NCBI RefSeq assembly: GCF_018323885.1
Contig: NZ_AP024585.1
Coordinates: forward strand, 558,001 to 622,000
Reading direction: 5' to 3'
DNA: 64,000 nucleotides
Source: Citrobacter amalonaticus
GTDB taxonomy: Bacteria; Pseudomonadota; Gammaproteobacteria; Enterobacterales; Enterobacteriaceae
The notes beneath the pieces were generated by a model. It saw only the letters and a list, made by a program, of their open reading frames with translations. It had not been told where the DNA came from and ran no database searches. The translations under genes were made by a program, and so were the position numbers. Below, in pieces: positions 23,739 through 35,517 of the stretch; position 1 is the stretch's first letter; every line of letters begins with the position of its first letter.

Positions 23739-23765
23739 CAGTCTGGATGAGGTGAAAAGCCCGCG

Positions 23766-25253
23766 ATGAACAAAGAAATTTTGGCTGTTGTTGAAGCCGT
23801 ATCCAATGAAAAGGCGCTGCCACGCGAGAAAATTTTTGAAGCGTTGGAAAGTGCGCTGGCTACAGCGACAAAGAAAAAATATGAACAAGAGATTGATGTT
23901 CGCGTAGAAATCGATCGTAAAAGCGGTGATTTTGACACTTTCCGTCGTTGGGTGATTGTTGAAGAAGTGACCCAGCCGACGAAAGAAATCACGCTGGAAG
24001 CCGCACGTTTTGAAGACGAAAGCCTGAACCTGGGCGATTACGTTGAAGATCAGATTGAATCTGTGACCTTTGACCGTATCACTACCCAGACCGCAAAACA
24101 GGTTATCGTACAGAAGGTTCGTGAAGCTGAACGCGCGATGGTTGTTGATCAGTTCCGTGAACACGAAGGTGAAATCATCACCGGCGTGGTGAAGAAAGTG
24201 AACCGCGATAATATCTCTTTGGATCTGGGCAGCAATGCTGAAGCGGTGATCCTGCGCGAAGACATGCTGCCGCGTGAAAACTTCCGCCCTGGCGACCGTA
24301 TTCGTGGCGTTCTTTACTCTGTTCGCCCGGAAGCACGCGGCGCGCAACTGTTCGTGACCCGTTCCAAGCCGGAAATGCTGATTGAACTGTTCCGCATTGA
24401 AGTGCCGGAAATTGGCGAAGAAGTGATTGAAATTAAGGCCGCAGCTCGCGATCCGGGTTCCCGTGCGAAAATCGCGGTGAAAACCAACGACAAGCGTATC
24501 GACCCGGTCGGCGCGTGTGTTGGTATGCGTGGCGCACGCGTACAGGCGGTTTCGACCGAGCTGGGCGGCGAGCGCATCGATATCGTCCTGTGGGATGATA
24601 ACCCGGCGCAGTTCGTGATTAACGCTATGGCACCGGCTGACGTTGCGTCTATCGTGGTGGATGAAGATAAACACACCATGGATATCGCCGTTGAAGCCGG
24701 TAACCTGGCGCAAGCAATTGGACGTAATGGTCAGAACGTCCGCCTGGCTTCGCAATTAAGCGGTTGGGAACTCAACGTGATGACCGTTGATGACCTCCAG
24801 GCTAAACATCAGGCTGAAGCACATGCCGCGATCGATACCTTCACCAAATATCTCGATATTGATGAAGAGTTCGCCACTGTTCTGGTTGAAGAAGGGTTTG
24901 CCACTCTGGAAGAACTGGCCTACGTGCCAATGAAAGAACTGCTGGAAATCGATGGCCTTGATGAGCCGACCGTTGAAGCACTGCGCGAGCGTGCTAAAAA
25001 CGCACTGACCACTCTGGCACTGGCCCAGGAAGAAAGCCTCGGTGATAACAAGCCGGCTGACGATCTGCTGAATCTGGAAGGATTAGATCGCGATATGGCC
25101 TTCAAACTGGCTGCCCGTGGTGTTTGTACGCTGGAAGATCTCGCCGAACAGGGCATTGATGATCTGGCTGATATCGAAGGGTTGACCGACGAAAAAGCCG
25201 GTGAGCTGATTATGGCTGCCCGTAATATTTGCTGGTTCGGCGACGAAGCGTAA
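23766..25253 (+). CDS. nusA: NusA, transcription elongation/termination factor
   Basis: Binds RNA polymerase near the RNA exit channel and promotes pausing, termination and antitermination. It is 495 residues, as in E. coli: N-terminal polymerase-binding domain (about 1-130), S1 domain (about 135-200), two KH domains (about 200-345, with a GxxG-type loop in AIGRNGQN) and two acidic AR repeats (about 364-495). It lies between rimP and infB. Confidence 0.98.
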   Translation: MNKEILAVVEAVSNEKALPREKIFEALESALATATKKKYEQEIDVRVEIDRKSGDFDTFRRWVIVEEVTQPTKEITLEAARFEDESLNLGDYVEDQIESVTFDRITTQTAKQVIVQKVREAERAMVVDQFREHEGEIITGVVKKVNRDNISLDLGSNAEAVILREDMLPRENFRPGDRIRGVLYSVRPEARGAQLFVTRSKPEMLIELFRIEVPEIGEEVIEIKAAARDPGSRAKIAVKTNDKRIDPVGACVGMRGARVQAVSTELGGERIDIVLWDDNPAQFVINAMAPADVASIVVDEDKHTMDIAVEAGNLAQAIGRNGQNVRLASQLSGWELNVMTVDDLQAKHQAEAHAAIDTFTKYLDIDEEFATVLVEEGFATLEELAYVPMKELLEIDGLDEPTVEALRERAKNALTTLALAQEESLGDNKPADDLLNLEGLDRDMAFKLAARGVCTLEDLAEQGIDDLADIEGLTDEKAGELIMAARNICWFGDEA

Positions 25254-25277
25254 TAAACTGTAGCAGGAAGGAACAGC

Positions 25278-27968
25278 ATGACAGATGTAACCGTAAAAAC
25301 GCTGGCCGCAGAGATACAGACCTCCGTGGATCGCCTGGTACAGCAATTTGCTGATGCCGGTATCCCGAAGTCTGCTGATGACTCTGTGTCCGCACAAGAA
25401 AAACAGACTTTACTGGCGCACCTGAACCGTGAAAATGGTTCTGGCCCGGATAAGCTGACGCTGCAGCGTAAAACGCGTAGCACCCTGAACATTCCAGGTA
25501 CCGGTGGAAAAAGCAAATCGGTACAAATCGAAGTCCGCAAGAAGCGCACCTTTGTGAAACGTGATCCGCAAGAGGCCGAACGCCTTGCCGCGGAAGAGCA
25601 AGCGCAGCGTGAAGCGGAAGAGCAGGCCCGTCGTGAGGCAGAAGAAATGGCCAAACGCGAGGCGCAACAAAAAGCTGACCGTGAGGCCGCAGAACAAGCT
25701 AAGCGTGACGCCGCTGATAAAGCGAAACGCGAAGCTGCGGAAAAAGACAAAGTGAGCAATCAACAGACTGACGATATGACCAAAACCGCCCAGGCCGAGA
25801 AAGCCCGCCGTGAGAATGAAGCTGCAGAGCTGAAGCGTAAAGCGGAAGAAGAAGCACGCCGCAAGCTTGAAGAAGAAGCGCGCCGCGTAGCGGAAGAAGC
25901 TCGCCGTATGGCGGAAGAGAATGCAGGCGTGTGGGCTGAGCAGGAAAAAGTGGAAGAAGATAAGAGCGATTATCATGTCACCACTTCTCAGCACGCTCGC
26001 CAGGCCGAAGACGAAAACGATCGTGAAGTGGAAGGCGGTCGTGGCCGTGGCCGCAACACGAAAGCGGCGCGTCCGGCGAAGAAAGGCAACAAACACGCTG
26101 AATCCAAAGCCGACCGTGAAGAAGCGCGTGCCGCGGTTCGCGGTGGTAAAGGCGGCAAACAGCGTAAAGGTTCCGCACTGCAGCAGGGCTTCCAGAAGCC
26201 AGCGCAGGCTGTTAACCGTGACGTTGTGATTGGCGAAACCATCACCGTTGGCGATCTGGCGAACAAGATGGCGGTTAAAGGCTCTCAGGTCATCAAAGCG
26301 ATGATGAAGCTGGGTGCAATGGCGACCATCAACCAGGTGATCGACCAGGAAACCGCACAGCTGGTTGCCGAGGAAATGGGCCACAAAGTTATCCTGCGTC
26401 GTGAGAACGAGCTGGAAGAAGCCGTAATGAGCGACCGTGATACGGGTGCTGCGGCTGAACCGCGCGCACCGGTGGTGACCATCATGGGTCACGTTGACCA
26501 TGGTAAAACGTCTCTGCTGGACTACATTCGTTCAACGAAAGTGGCCTCTGGCGAAGCGGGTGGTATTACCCAGCACATCGGTGCTTACCACGTTGAAACC
26601 GACAACGGTATGATCACCTTCCTGGACACCCCGGGCCACGCCGCGTTTACCTCCATGCGTGCTCGTGGTGCACAGGCAACGGATATCGTGGTTCTGGTTG
26701 TTGCAGCAGACGACGGCGTGATGCCGCAGACCATCGAAGCTATCCAGCACGCGAAAGCGGCGGGTGTGCCGGTTGTGGTTGCAGTAAACAAAATCGATAA
26801 GCCGGAAGCCGATCCGGATCGCGTTAAAAACGAACTGTCCCAGTATGGCATTCTGCCGGAAGAGTGGGGCGGTGAGAGCCAGTTCGTCCACGTTTCTGCA
26901 AAAGCAGGTACTGGTATCGACGAACTGCTGGATGCGATCCTGCTGCAGGCCGAAGTTCTCGAACTGAAAGCGGTCCGTAAAGGGATGGCGAGCGGTGCGG
27001 TTATCGAATCCTTCCTGGATAAAGGTCGTGGTCCGGTTGCTACCGTACTGGTGCGCGAAGGTACGCTGCATAAAGGCGATATCGTACTGTGCGGCTTCGA
27101 ATACGGTCGCGTTCGTGCGATGCGTAACGAACTGGGTCAGGAAGTTCTGGAAGCAGGTCCGTCCATTCCGGTGGAAATCCTGGGTCTGTCCGGTGTTCCG
27201 GCAGCCGGTGACGAAGTGACCGTGGTACGTGACGAGAAGAAAGCACGTGAAGTTGCACTGTATCGTCAGGGCAAATTCCGTGAAGTGAAACTGGCACGTC
27301 AGCAGAAATCTAAACTCGAGAACATGTTCGCCAACATGACCGAAGGCGAAGTTCACGAAGTGAACATCGTGCTGAAGGCCGACGTTCAGGGTTCTGTGGA
27401 AGCGATCTCCGACTCCTTGCTGAAACTGTCTACCGACGAAGTGAAAGTGAAGATCATCGGTTCTGGTGTCGGTGGTATCACCGAAACCGACGCAACCCTG
27501 GCCGCAGCGTCCAACGCGATTCTGGTTGGCTTCAACGTTCGTGCGGATGCCTCTGCGCGTAAAGTGATTGAATCCGAAAGCCTGGATCTGCGCTACTACT
27601 CCGTCATCTATAACCTGATCGATGAAGTGAAAGCGGCGATGAGCGGTATGCTGTCTCCGGAACTGAAACAGCAGATCATCGGTCTGGCTGAAGTACGTGA
27701 CGTGTTCAAATCACCGAAATTTGGTGCCATCGCGGGCTGTATGGTTACCGAAGGGACGATCAAACGTCACAACCCAATCCGCGTCCTGCGTGACAACGTG
27801 GTTATCTACGAAGGCGAGCTGGAATCCCTGCGCCGCTTCAAAGATGACGTTAACGAAGTCCGTAACGGTATGGAATGTGGTATCGGCGTGAAGAACTACA
27901 ACGACGTTCGCGTTGGCGATATGATCGAAGTGTTCGAGATCATCGAGATTCAACGTACCATCGCATAA
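25278..27968 (+). CDS. infB: Translation initiation factor IF-2
   Basis: GTPase that brings fMet-tRNA to the 30S subunit and promotes subunit joining. It is 896 residues (890 in E. coli). It has an N-terminal IF2-N domain, a long charged helical region with repeated EEAR/REA units (about 95-225), a second IF2-N domain, then the G domain with GHVDHGKT (near 404), DTPGH and NKID. In-frame GTG codon 159 (25752) and ATG codon 167 (25776) match the sites of the shorter IF2-beta and -gamma forms in E. coli. Confidence 0.98.
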   Translation: MTDVTVKTLAAEIQTSVDRLVQQFADAGIPKSADDSVSAQEKQTLLAHLNRENGSGPDKLTLQRKTRSTLNIPGTGGKSKSVQIEVRKKRTFVKRDPQEAERLAAEEQAQREAEEQARREAEEMAKREAQQKADREAAEQAKRDAADKAKREAAEKDKVSNQQTDDMTKTAQAEKARRENEAAELKRKAEEEARRKLEEEARRVAEEARRMAEENAGVWAEQEKVEEDKSDYHVTTSQHARQAEDENDREVEGGRGRGRNTKAARPAKKGNKHAESKADREEARAAVRGGKGGKQRKGSALQQGFQKPAQAVNRDVVIGETITVGDLANKMAVKGSQVIKAMMKLGAMATINQVIDQETAQLVAEEMGHKVILRRENELEEAVMSDRDTGAAAEPRAPVVTIMGHVDHGKTSLLDYIRSTKVASGEAGGITQHIGAYHVETDNGMITFLDTPGHAAFTSMRARGAQATDIVVLVVAADDGVMPQTIEAIQHAKAAGVPVVVAVNKIDKPEADPDRVKNELSQYGILPEEWGGESQFVHVSAKAGTGIDELLDAILLQAEVLELKAVRKGMASGAVIESFLDKGRGPVATVLVREGTLHKGDIVLCGFEYGRVRAMRNELGQEVLEAGPSIPVEILGLSGVPAAGDEVTVVRDEKKAREVALYRQGKFREVKLARQQKSKLENMFANMTEGEVHEVNIVLKADVQGSVEAISDSLLKLSTDEVKVKIIGSGVGGITETDATLAAASNAILVGFNVRADASARKVIESESLDLRYYSVIYNLIDEVKAAMSGMLSPELKQQIIGLAEVRDVFKSPKFGAIAGCMVTEGTIKRHNPIRVLRDNVVIYEGELESLRRFKDDVNEVRNGMECGIGVKNYNDVRVGDMIEVFEIIEIQRTIA

Positions 27969-28014
27969 TCTTCGTCGTCTTTTGGGCCGCCACTGCGTTG
28001 GCTACGAGCGTTCA

Positions 28015-28043
28015 CCCCGGTCACATAGTTATATGCTCCGGGG
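28015..28043. repeat. Palindromic intergenic element between infB and rbfA
   Basis: CCCCGG (28015-28020) and CCGGGG (28038-28043) form the arms of a hairpin. The following ATTCACGCCCTTGTTGCC resembles the dispersed enterobacterial intergenic repeats I know from related genomes. Assignment to a named family is uncertain. Confidence 0.4.
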
Positions 28044-28096
28044 ATTCACGCCCTTGTTGCCTTGTTGCAACCCAAAATACTTAGAAGATGGTTTTG

Positions 28097-28129
28097 CGTA
28101 GGCCGGGGAAGCGAAGCGCCACCCGGCAA
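28097..28129. repeat. REP element between infB and rbfA
   Basis: CGTAGGCCGGGGAAGCGAAG followed by CGCCACCCGGCAA is a typical REP palindrome, with internal GCGAAGCGCC. A single copy sits upstream of a terminator. Confidence 0.8.
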
Positions 28130-28136
28130 TAATTTT

Positions 28137-28163
28137 TAAAAGGGGCTTAGGGCCCCTTTTTTG
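28137..28163 (+). terminator. Terminator between infB and rbfA
   Basis: AAAAGGGGC and GCCCCTTTT arms around TTAGG run into a T-run directly upstream of the rbfA ribosome site. The operon continues, so it acts as an internal attenuator. Confidence 0.8.
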
Positions 28164-28178
28164 TCTGGAGAATTTATT

Positions 28179-28580
28179 ATGGCGAAAGAATTTGGTCGCC
28201 CGCAGCGCGTGGGACAGGAGATGCAAAAAGAGATCGCAATCATCCTGCAGCGCGAAATTAAAGACCCGCGTCTGGGCATGATGACCACCGTTTCCGGTGT
28301 CGAAATGTCTCGCGATCTGGCGTATGCCAAAGTGTATGTCACCTTCCTGAATGACAAAGATGAAGACGCTATTAAGGCAGGCATCAAAGCGTTACAGGAA
28401 GCGTCCGGCTTCATCCGTAGCCTACTGGGTAAAGCGATGCGACTGCGTATCGTGCCGGAACTGACCTTCTTCTACGATAATTCGCTGGTGGAAGGGATGC
28501 GCATGTCCAACCTGGTGACCAACGTGGTTAAACATGACGAAGAACGTCGTGTAAACCCGGACGACAGCAAGGAGGACTAA
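28179..28580 (+). CDS. rbfA: RbfA, 30S ribosome-binding factor
   Basis: Cold-shock factor for 16S rRNA 5'-end maturation. It is 133 residues, single KH-type fold, starting [11 protein letters not shown]. The ATG at 28179 follows GGAG; a TTG six codons upstream is unlikely. The stop overlaps the truB start (TAATG). The C-terminal tail is acidic. Confidence 0.97.
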   Translation: MAKEFGRPQRVGQEMQKEIAIILQREIKDPRLGMMTTVSGVEMSRDLAYAKVYVTFLNDKDEDAIKAGIKALQEASGFIRSLLGKAMRLRIVPELTFFYDNSLVEGMRMSNLVTNVVKHDEERRVNPDDSKED

Positions 28581-29524
28581 TGAGTCGTCCTCGTCGTCGT
28601 GGTCGCGACATTCACGGTGTCCTGCTGCTGGATAAGCCGCAGGGCATGTCCAGCAATGATGTACTGCAAAAAGTTAAACGCATTTATAACGCCAATCGCG
28701 CCGGGCATACCGGGGCGCTGGATCCGTTAGCGACCGGCATGCTGCCGATTTGCCTCGGGGAAGCGACCAAGTTTTCGCAGTATCTGCTGGATTCTGACAA
28801 GCGTTATCGGGTGATTGCCCGTCTGGGACAGCGTACAGACACGTCCGATGCCGATGGGCAAATCGTACAGGAGCGCCCGGTCGCCTTCACCCCCGAGCAA
28901 CTGGCGGCCGCGCTGGACACGTTCCGCGGTGATATCGAGCAGGTGCCATCGATGTATTCGGCGCTGAAGTATCAGGGTAAAAAATTGTACGAATACGCGC
29001 GTCAGGGCATTGAAGTGCCGCGTGAAGCCCGACCGATTACCGTTTACGAGCTGTTGTTTATCCGTCATGAAGAGGATGAACTGGAGCTGGAAGTGCACTG
29101 TTCGAAAGGCACTTATATTCGTACTATTATTGACGATCTGGGTGAGAAGCTGGGATGTGGCGCGCATGTGATCTTCCTGCGTCGTCTGACGGTCAGCAAA
29201 TATCCGGTGGATCGTATGGTCACGCTGGAGCGTCTGCGTGAAATGGTCGAACAGGCGGAGCAACAGGGGATCCCGGCAGCACAGTTGCTTGATCCGCTGT
29301 TGATGCCGATGGACAGTCCGGCATCGGACTACCCTGTCGTTAATTTGCCGCTAACCTCATCGGTTTACTTCAAAAACGGTAACCCGGTTCGCACGAACGG
29401 CGCCCCGCAGGAAGGGTTAGTCCGTGTCACGGAAGGTGATGACGGTAAATTTATCGGTATGGGCGAGATCGACGACGAAGGTCGCGTGGCGCCTCGCCGA
29501 TTAGTGGTGGAGTATCCGGTGTAG
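28580..29524 (+). CDS. truB: TruB, tRNA pseudouridine-55 synthase
   Basis: Makes pseudouridine 55 in the T loop of almost all tRNAs. It is 314 residues, with the TruB motif [15 protein letters not shown] containing the catalytic Asp48 and a C-terminal PUA domain (about 250-314). It is coupled to rbfA by a one-base overlap. Confidence 0.97.
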   Translation: MSRPRRRGRDIHGVLLLDKPQGMSSNDVLQKVKRIYNANRAGHTGALDPLATGMLPICLGEATKFSQYLLDSDKRYRVIARLGQRTDTSDADGQIVQERPVAFTPEQLAAALDTFRGDIEQVPSMYSALKYQGKKLYEYARQGIEVPREARPITVYELLFIRHEEDELELEVHCSKGTYIRTIIDDLGEKLGCGAHVIFLRRLTVSKYPVDRMVTLERLREMVEQAEQQGIPAAQLLDPLLMPMDSPASDYPVVNLPLTSSVYFKNGNPVRTNGAPQEGLVRVTEGDDGKFIGMGEIDDEGRVAPRRLVVEYPV

Positions 29525-29577
29525 CACGGGTTCGTCTTGCGATAAGAAGGCGCTACGAGTAGAATACTGCCGCTTAA

Positions 29578-29943
<366 letters not shown>

Positions 29944-29959
29944 TTCTTGCGAGTTTCGT

Positions 29960-29987
29960 AAAAGGGGGCCTTCATGGCCCCTTTTTT
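29960..29987 (+). terminator. rpsO terminator (t1)
   Basis: AAGGGGGCC and GGCCCCTT arms around TTCAT are followed by TTTTTT. Readthrough continues to pnp. Confidence 0.88.
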
Positions 29988-30037
29988 CAAGCAGATGGCA
30001 GCAATTCACTGGAAACTATTGTATTGTTGCTATGAAT

Positions 30038-30134
30038 GATCTTCCGTTGCAGAGGTTCGCGCGGCTAATGAGAGGCTTTACCCAATTTCGTATGGGTTAG
30101 GGTTGTCATTAGTCGCGAGGATGCGCAGAAGATC
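30038..30134 (+). promoter_or_regulatory. pnp leader hairpin (RNase III processing/autoregulation site)
   Basis: Long imperfect arms: GATCTTCCGTTGCAGAGG-type sequence at 30038-30072 pairs with TCATTAGTCGCGAGGATGCG and GCAGAAGATC at 30105-30134. A smaller hairpin (ACCCA / TGGGT) sits at the tip. In E. coli RNase III cuts this structure and PNPase then degrades the leader to repress its own synthesis. E. coli also has the SraG RNA on the opposite strand of this gap; I cannot confirm it here. Confidence 0.8.
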
Positions 30135-30188
30135 GGGTATTAACGGCGATTCAGTCTGTGTCGCCAAAAAATTGGAAAGGATATTATT

Positions 30189-32324
30189 TTGCTTAATCCG
30201 ATCGTTCGTAAATTCCAGTACGGTCAGCATACCGTTACGCTGGAAACCGGCATGATGGCCCGTCAGGCCACTGCCGCTGTTATGGTTAGCATGGATGACA
30301 CGGCGGTATTCGTGACCGTTGTCGGCCAGAAAAAAGCGAAGCCGGGCCAGGACTTCTTCCCGCTGACCGTTAACTATCAGGAGCGTACCTACGCTGCTGG
30401 CCGCATCCCAGGTAGCTTCTTCCGTCGTGAAGGCCGTCCAAGCGAAGGCGAAACCCTGATCGCGCGTCTGATTGACCGCCCGGTTCGTCCGCTGTTCCCG
30501 GAAGGTTTCGTGAACGAAGTTCAGGTTATCGCAACCGTCGTTTCCGTTAACCCGCAGGTTAACCCGGATATCGTCGCGATGATCGGTGCCTCTGCTGCAC
30601 TGTCTCTGTCTGGTATTCCGTTCAACGGCCCAATCGGTGCGGCACGTGTGGGTTATATCAATGACCAGTACGTACTGAACCCGACTCAGGACGAGCTGAA
30701 AGAGAGCAAACTGGATCTGGTCGTTGCCGGTACGGAAGCCGCCGTACTGATGGTTGAATCCGAAGCAGAACTGCTGAGCGAAGACCAGATGCTGGGTGCT
30801 GTCGTGTTTGGTCACGAACAGCAGCAGGTGGTTATCAAAGAAATCAACGAACTGGTGAAAGAAGCCGGTAAACCACGTTGGGACTGGCAGCCGGAAGCGG
30901 TGAACGAAGCGCTGAACGCGCGCGTTGCAGCCCTGGCAGAATCTCGCCTGAGCGACGCTTACCGTATCACCGACAAACAAGAGCGTTATGCTCAGGTTGA
31001 CGTGATCAAGTCTGAAACCATCGCAACGCTGGTTGCAGAAGATGAGTCCCTGGACGCTAACGAACTGGGTGAAATCCTGCACGCAATCGAGAAAAACGTG
31101 GTGCGTAGCCGTGTACTGGCCGGCGAACCGCGTATTGATGGCCGCGAAAAAGACATGATCCGTGGTCTGGACGTGCGTACTGGCGTACTGCCACGTACCC
31201 ACGGTTCCGCACTGTTCACTCGTGGCGAAACTCAGGCGCTGGTTACCGCAACCCTGGGTACCACCCGTGATGCGCAGAGCCTCGACGAACTGATGGGCGA
31301 GCGTACTGACAACTTCCTGTTCCACTACAACTTCCCTCCGTACTGCGTCGGCGAAACCGGCATGGTCGGTTCTCCGAAGCGTCGTGAAATTGGTCACGGT
31401 CGTCTGGCGAAGCGCGGCGTGCTGGCAGTGATGCCGGATCTGGATAAATTCCCGTACACCGTGCGTGTGGTTTCTGAAATCACCGAATCCAACGGTTCTT
31501 CTTCCATGGCTTCCGTGTGTGGTGCCTCTCTGGCGCTGATGGACGCAGGCGTGCCGATCAAAGCGGCCGTTGCGGGTATCGCGATGGGTCTGGTGAAAGA
31601 AGGCGACAACTACGTTGTTCTGTCTGACATCCTGGGCGACGAAGATCACCTGGGCGATATGGACTTCAAAGTTGCGGGCTCCCGCGACGGTATCTCTGCG
31701 CTGCAGATGGATATCAAAATTGAAGGTATCACCAAAGAGATCATGCAGGTTGCTCTGAACCAGGCTAAAGGTGCGCGTCTGCATATCCTGGGCGTGATGG
31801 AACAGGCGATTAACGCGCCACGCGGCGACATTTCTCAGTTTGCACCGCGTATCCACACCATTAAGATCAGCCCGGACAAAATCAAAGATGTGATCGGTAA
31901 AGGCGGTTCTGTGATCCGTGCGCTGACCGAAGAGACTGGCACCACCATCGAAATCGAAGATGACGGTACCGTGAAAATCGCAGCAACCGACGGTGAAAAA
32001 GCGAAATACGCAATTCGCCGTATCGAAGAGATCACCGCAGAAATCGAAGTGGGCCGTATCTACAACGGTAAAGTGACCCGTATCGTCGACTTTGGTGCGT
32101 TCGTTGCCATCGGCGGCGGTAAAGAAGGTCTGGTACACATCTCGCAGATCGCAGATAAGCGCGTTGAGAAAGTGACCGATTACCTGCAGATGGGCCAGGA
32201 AGTACCGGTTAAAGTTCTGGAAGTTGACCGCCAGGGCCGTGTACGTCTGAGCATTAAAGAAGCAACTGAACAATCTCAGCCTGCCGCCGCACCGGAAGCT
32301 CCGGTAAGCGAACAGGGCGAGTAA
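30189..32324 (+). CDS. pnp: PNPase, polynucleotide phosphorylase
   Basis: Phosphorolytic 3'-to-5' exoribonuclease and degradosome component. It is 711 residues from a TTG start, exactly the E. coli length ([13 protein letters not shown]). The order is RNase PH domain 1 (about 10-140), all-helical domain, RNase PH domain 2 (about 310-545), KH domain with GKGGSVI near 565, and S1 domain (about 620-690). An AAAGGATA ribosome site precedes it. The leader hairpin at 30038-30134 controls it. Confidence 0.98.
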   Translation: MLNPIVRKFQYGQHTVTLETGMMARQATAAVMVSMDDTAVFVTVVGQKKAKPGQDFFPLTVNYQERTYAAGRIPGSFFRREGRPSEGETLIARLIDRPVRPLFPEGFVNEVQVIATVVSVNPQVNPDIVAMIGASAALSLSGIPFNGPIGAARVGYINDQYVLNPTQDELKESKLDLVVAGTEAAVLMVESEAELLSEDQMLGAVVFGHEQQQVVIKEINELVKEAGKPRWDWQPEAVNEALNARVAALAESRLSDAYRITDKQERYAQVDVIKSETIATLVAEDESLDANELGEILHAIEKNVVRSRVLAGEPRIDGREKDMIRGLDVRTGVLPRTHGSALFTRGETQALVTATLGTTRDAQSLDELMGERTDNFLFHYNFPPYCVGETGMVGSPKRREIGHGRLAKRGVLAVMPDLDKFPYTVRVVSEITESNGSSSMASVCGASLALMDAGVPIKAAVAGIAMGLVKEGDNYVVLSDILGDEDHLGDMDFKVAGSRDGISALQMDIKIEGITKEIMQVALNQAKGARLHILGVMEQAINAPRGDISQFAPRIHTIKISPDKIKDVIGKGGSVIRALTEETGTTIEIEDDGTVKIAATDGEKAKYAIRRIEEITAEIEVGRIYNGKVTRIVDFGAFVAIGGGKEGLVHISQIADKRVEKVTDYLQMGQEVPVKVLEVDRQGRVRLSIKEATEQSQPAAAPEAPVSEQGE

Positions 32325-32335
32325 GGTTGCCATTT

Positions 32336-32361
32336 GCCCTCCGCCGTTGCGGAGGGCTTTT
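32336..32361 (+). terminator. pnp terminator
   Basis: Perfect 9-bp arms GCCCTCCGC / GCGGAGGGC close a CGTT loop, followed by TTTT, 11 bp past the pnp stop. Confidence 0.85.
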
Positions 32362-32433
32362 AACCTGGCAGGACGCCTTGTTAGCAACCGGGGAACAGGA
32401 CGTTCAATTAATCGTTGTCTTCGGGAGTGGGAA

Positions 32434-33318
32434 ATGAAGCCTTTTTTGCGCTGGTGTTTCGTGGCAACAGCACTCACGCTGGCTGGATGCAGTAACTCCA
32501 CCTGGCGTAAGAGTGAAGTCCTCGCAGTACCATTGCAACCGACTTTGCAGCAGGAAGTGATTCTGGCACGCATGGAACAAATTCTTGCCAGTCGGGCTTT
32601 AACCGATGACGAACGCGCACAGCTTTTATATGAGCGCGGAGTGTTGTATGATAGTCTCGGTCTGAGGGCATTGGCGCGAAATGATTTTTCACAAGCGCTG
32701 GCAATCCGACCTGATATGCCTGAAGTATTCAATTACTTAGGCATTTATTTAACGCAGGCAGGCAATTTTGATGCTGCCTATGAAGCGTTTGATTCTGTAC
32801 TTGAGCTTGATCCAACTTACAACTACGCGCACTTAAATCGCGGTATCGCATTGTATTACGGCGGTCGCGATAAGTTAGCGCAAGATGATCTGCTGGCGTT
32901 TTATCAAGACGATCCCAATGATCCTTTCCGCAGCCTGTGGCTTTATCTCGCCGAGCAGAAGCTCGATGAGAAGCAGGCAAAAGTCGCGCTGAAACAGCGC
33001 TTCGAGAAATCGGATAAAGAACAATGGGGATGGAACATTGTCGAGTTCTACCTGGGCAACATTAGCGAAGCAACGCTGATGGATAGGCTCAAGGCGGACG
33101 CAACGGATAACACCTCGCTCGCTGAGCATCTCAGTGAAACCAACTTCTATTTAGGTAAGTACTACCTAAGTCTGGGGGATTTGGACAACGCTACGGCATT
33201 GTTCAAACTGGCGGTGGCTAACAACGTTCATAACTTTGTTGAGCACCGATATGCATTGTTGGAATTATCGCTCCTGGGCCAGGACCAAGATGACCTGGCA
33301 GAATCGGACCAGCAATAG
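32434..33318 (+). CDS. nlpI: NlpI, outer-membrane lipoprotein with TPR repeats
   Basis: Adaptor for peptidoglycan hydrolases; in E. coli it partners with the protease Prc to control MepS. It is 294 residues. The lipobox LAGC places the lipidated Cys at residue 19. TPR-like helical repeats span about 60-200. The ATG at 32434 follows GGGAGTGGG. Further upstream open codons are not homologous. Confidence 0.96.
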   Translation: MKPFLRWCFVATALTLAGCSNSTWRKSEVLAVPLQPTLQQEVILARMEQILASRALTDDERAQLLYERGVLYDSLGLRALARNDFSQALAIRPDMPEVFNYLGIYLTQAGNFDAAYEAFDSVLELDPTYNYAHLNRGIALYYGGRDKLAQDDLLAFYQDDPNDPFRSLWLYLAEQKLDEKQAKVALKQRFEKSDKEQWGWNIVEFYLGNISEATLMDRLKADATDNTSLAEHLSETNFYLGKYYLSLGDLDNATALFKLAVANNVHNFVEHRYALLELSLLGQDQDDLAESDQQ

Positions 33319-33423
33319 CTGACGTACACATCAGCCCGTAATCTTTTTGATTGCCATCACCTTCGCGGGTGAGGGCGTTGTTGTTCGTTAATACACCTAC
33401 TTTGAGCCGGTTCACACTTTTCA

Positions 33424-33504
33424 ATGAAAATTGCAGATCAATTTCATGATGAGTTATGTAGACTGGCCGCCATTAATTTTGAGGCACACGTACTACATGG
33501 CTGA
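33424..33504 (+). CDS. yrbN: YrbN, 26-residue small protein overlapping deaD
   Basis: A complete 26-codon frame (begins [12 protein letters not shown], ends EAHVLHG) whose final codons overlap the deaD start: the deaD ATG is at 33497 and the yrbN stop ends at 33504. The product corresponds to the experimentally detected E. coli small protein YrbN. No function is established. The overlap suggests its translation controls or couples to deaD. Confidence 0.85.
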
Positions 33505-35374
33505 ATTCGAAACCACTTTTGCAGATCTGGGCCTGAAGGCTCCTATCCTTGAAGCCCTTAACGATCTGGGTTACGAAAAACCATCTCCAATCCAGGCAGA
33601 GTGCATTCCGCATCTGCTGGGCGGTCGCGATGTTCTGGGTATGGCCCAGACCGGTAGCGGCAAAACGGCAGCGTTCTCTTTACCGCTGCTCAACAATCTT
33701 GATCCTGAGCTGAAGGCACCTCAGATTCTGGTGCTGGCCCCGACCCGCGAACTGGCGGTTCAGGTAGCCGAAGCGATGACGGATTTCTCTAAACACATGC
33801 GCGGCGTGAACGTGGTTGCCCTGTACGGCGGCCAGCGTTATGACGTGCAGTTACGCGCCCTGCGTCAAGGGCCGCAGATCGTCGTCGGTACGCCGGGTCG
33901 TCTGCTTGATCACTTAAAACGCGGTACCCTGGATCTGTCTCGTCTGAGCGGTCTGGTACTGGACGAAGCCGATGAAATGCTGCGTATGGGCTTCATCGAA
34001 GACGTTGAAACCATCATGGCGCAGATCCCGGAAGGTCATCAGACCGCTCTGTTCTCTGCCACCATGCCGGAAGCGATTCGTCGCATTACCCGCCGCTTCA
34101 TGAAAGAGCCGCAGGAAGTGCGCATTCAGTCCAGCGTCACTACCCGTCCGGACATCAGCCAGAGTTACTGGACTGTCTGGGGCATGCGTAAAAACGAAGC
34201 GCTGGTGCGTTTCCTGGAAGCGGAAGATTTTGATGCGGCGATTATCTTCGTTCGTACCAAAAACGCGACTCTGGAAGTGGCTGAAGCGCTGGAGCGTAGC
34301 GGCTATAACAGCGCCGCGCTGAACGGCGACATGAACCAGGCGCTGCGTGAGCAGACCCTGGAACGTCTGAAAGACGGTCGTCTGGATATCCTGATTGCAA
34401 CCGACGTTGCGGCCCGTGGCCTGGACGTTGAGCGTATCAGCCTGGTCGTAAACTACGATATCCCAATGGATTCCGAGTCTTACGTTCACCGTATCGGTCG
34501 TACCGGTCGTGCGGGTCGTGCAGGCCGTGCGCTGCTGTTCGTTGAGAACCGCGAGCGTCGTCTGCTGCGTAACATTGAACGCACGATGAAGCTGACCATT
34601 CCGGAAGTTGAACTGCCGAACGCTGAACTGTTGGGCAAACGTCGTCTGGAAAAATTTGCGGCTAAAGTACAGCAGCAGCTGGAAAGCAGCGATCTGGATC
34701 AGTACCGTGCGCTGTTGGCGAAACTGCAGCCGACGGCGGAAGACGAAGAGCTGGATATCGAAACTCTGGCTGCCGCTCTGCTTAAGATGGCGCAGGGCGA
34801 ACGTCCGCTGATTCTGCCGCCAGATGCGCCGATGCGTCCGAAGCGTGAGTTCCGCGACCGTGACGATCGTGGTCCGCGTGACCGTAACGATCGTGGCCCG
34901 CGTGGCGACCGTGAAGACCGTCCGCGTCGTGAACGTCGTGACGTTGGCGATATGCAGCTGTACCGCATTGAAGTGGGCCGTGATGATGGCGTTGAAGTTC
35001 GTCATATCGTTGGCGCGATTGCAAACGAAGGCGACATCAGCAGCCGTTACATTGGTAACATCAAGCTGTTCGCTTCGCACTCCACCATCGAACTGCCGAA
35101 AGGTATGCCGGGTGAAGTCCTGCAGCACTTTACGCGCACTCGCATCCTGAACAAGCCGATGAACATGCAGCTGCTGGGCGATGCACAGCCGCACACTGAA
35201 CGTCGTGGCGGTGGTCGTAGCTTTGGTGGCGAGCGTCGTGAAGGTGGTCGTGGCTTCGGCGGTGAGCGTCGTGAAGGTGGTCGTGGTGATGGGCGTCGTT
35301 TCAGCGGCGAACGTCGCGAAGGTAGCCGTGCACCACGTCGTGAAGAAGGCTCCAGCCGTCGTCGTGACGCGTAA
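33497..35374 (+). CDS. deaD: DeaD/CsdA, cold-shock DEAD-box RNA helicase
   Basis: ATP-dependent RNA helicase for ribosome assembly and mRNA decay at low temperature. It is 625 residues (629 in E. coli). It has Q motif, Walker A AQTGSGKT (50-57), DEAD (156-159), SAT, and a [11 protein letters not shown] motif VI. The C-terminal region holds an RNA-binding domain and Arg/Gly-rich repeats of the GGERREGGR type, the length-variable part. The homologous ATG lies inside yrbN; no independent strong ribosome site is visible. Confidence 0.97.
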
Positions 35375-35407
35375 ACATCTTGCTTACTGACGTAAAGTAA
35401 TAGATAC

Positions 35408-35437
35408 AGCCCCGGTAAAACTATCGGGGCTTTTTTT
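35408..35437 (+). terminator. deaD terminator
   Basis: AGCCCCG (35408-35414) and CGGGGCT (35425-35431) arms run into seven Ts. Confidence 0.87.
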
Positions 35438-35446
35438 ATTTCATTT

Positions 35447-35466
35447 GTACTATTGTACTGGTACAG
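35447..35466 (+). promoter_or_regulatory. Candidate TrpR/TyrR operator of mtr
   Basis: GTACTATTGTACTGGTACAG contains the GTACT-N-GTAC palindromic core of TrpR operators, 52 bp before mtr. E. coli mtr is repressed by TrpR and activated by TyrR at the equivalent site. The match is by eye. Confidence 0.65.
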
Positions 35467-35517
35467 TGCGACACATTAAAATGCCGTCACAACATTATTC
35501 GCTGGAGAAATCGCTAA

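Noticed and set aside
23517..24755. 412-codon antisense frame in rimP-nusA
   Set aside because: Antisense to two conserved genes, with low-complexity His/Asn/Phe-rich translation typical of a mirrored frame.
25410..26501. 363-codon antisense frame in infB
   Set aside because: Produced by the Glu/Ala/Arg repeat codons of the IF2 helical region; the Phe/Leu/Arg-rich translation looks membrane-like but is an artefact.
30078..32732. 884-codon open frame on the minus strand across pnp
   Set aside because: It lies wholly antisense to the highly conserved pnp gene; its composition mirrors the pnp codons (His, Phe, Arg, Thr rich) and no domain is recognisable. Biased codon use explains the absence of stops.
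33914..35194. 426-codon antisense frame in deaD
   Set aside because: A shadow of the repetitive Arg/Gly-rich deaD coding sequence, with no ribosome site or recognisable protein.
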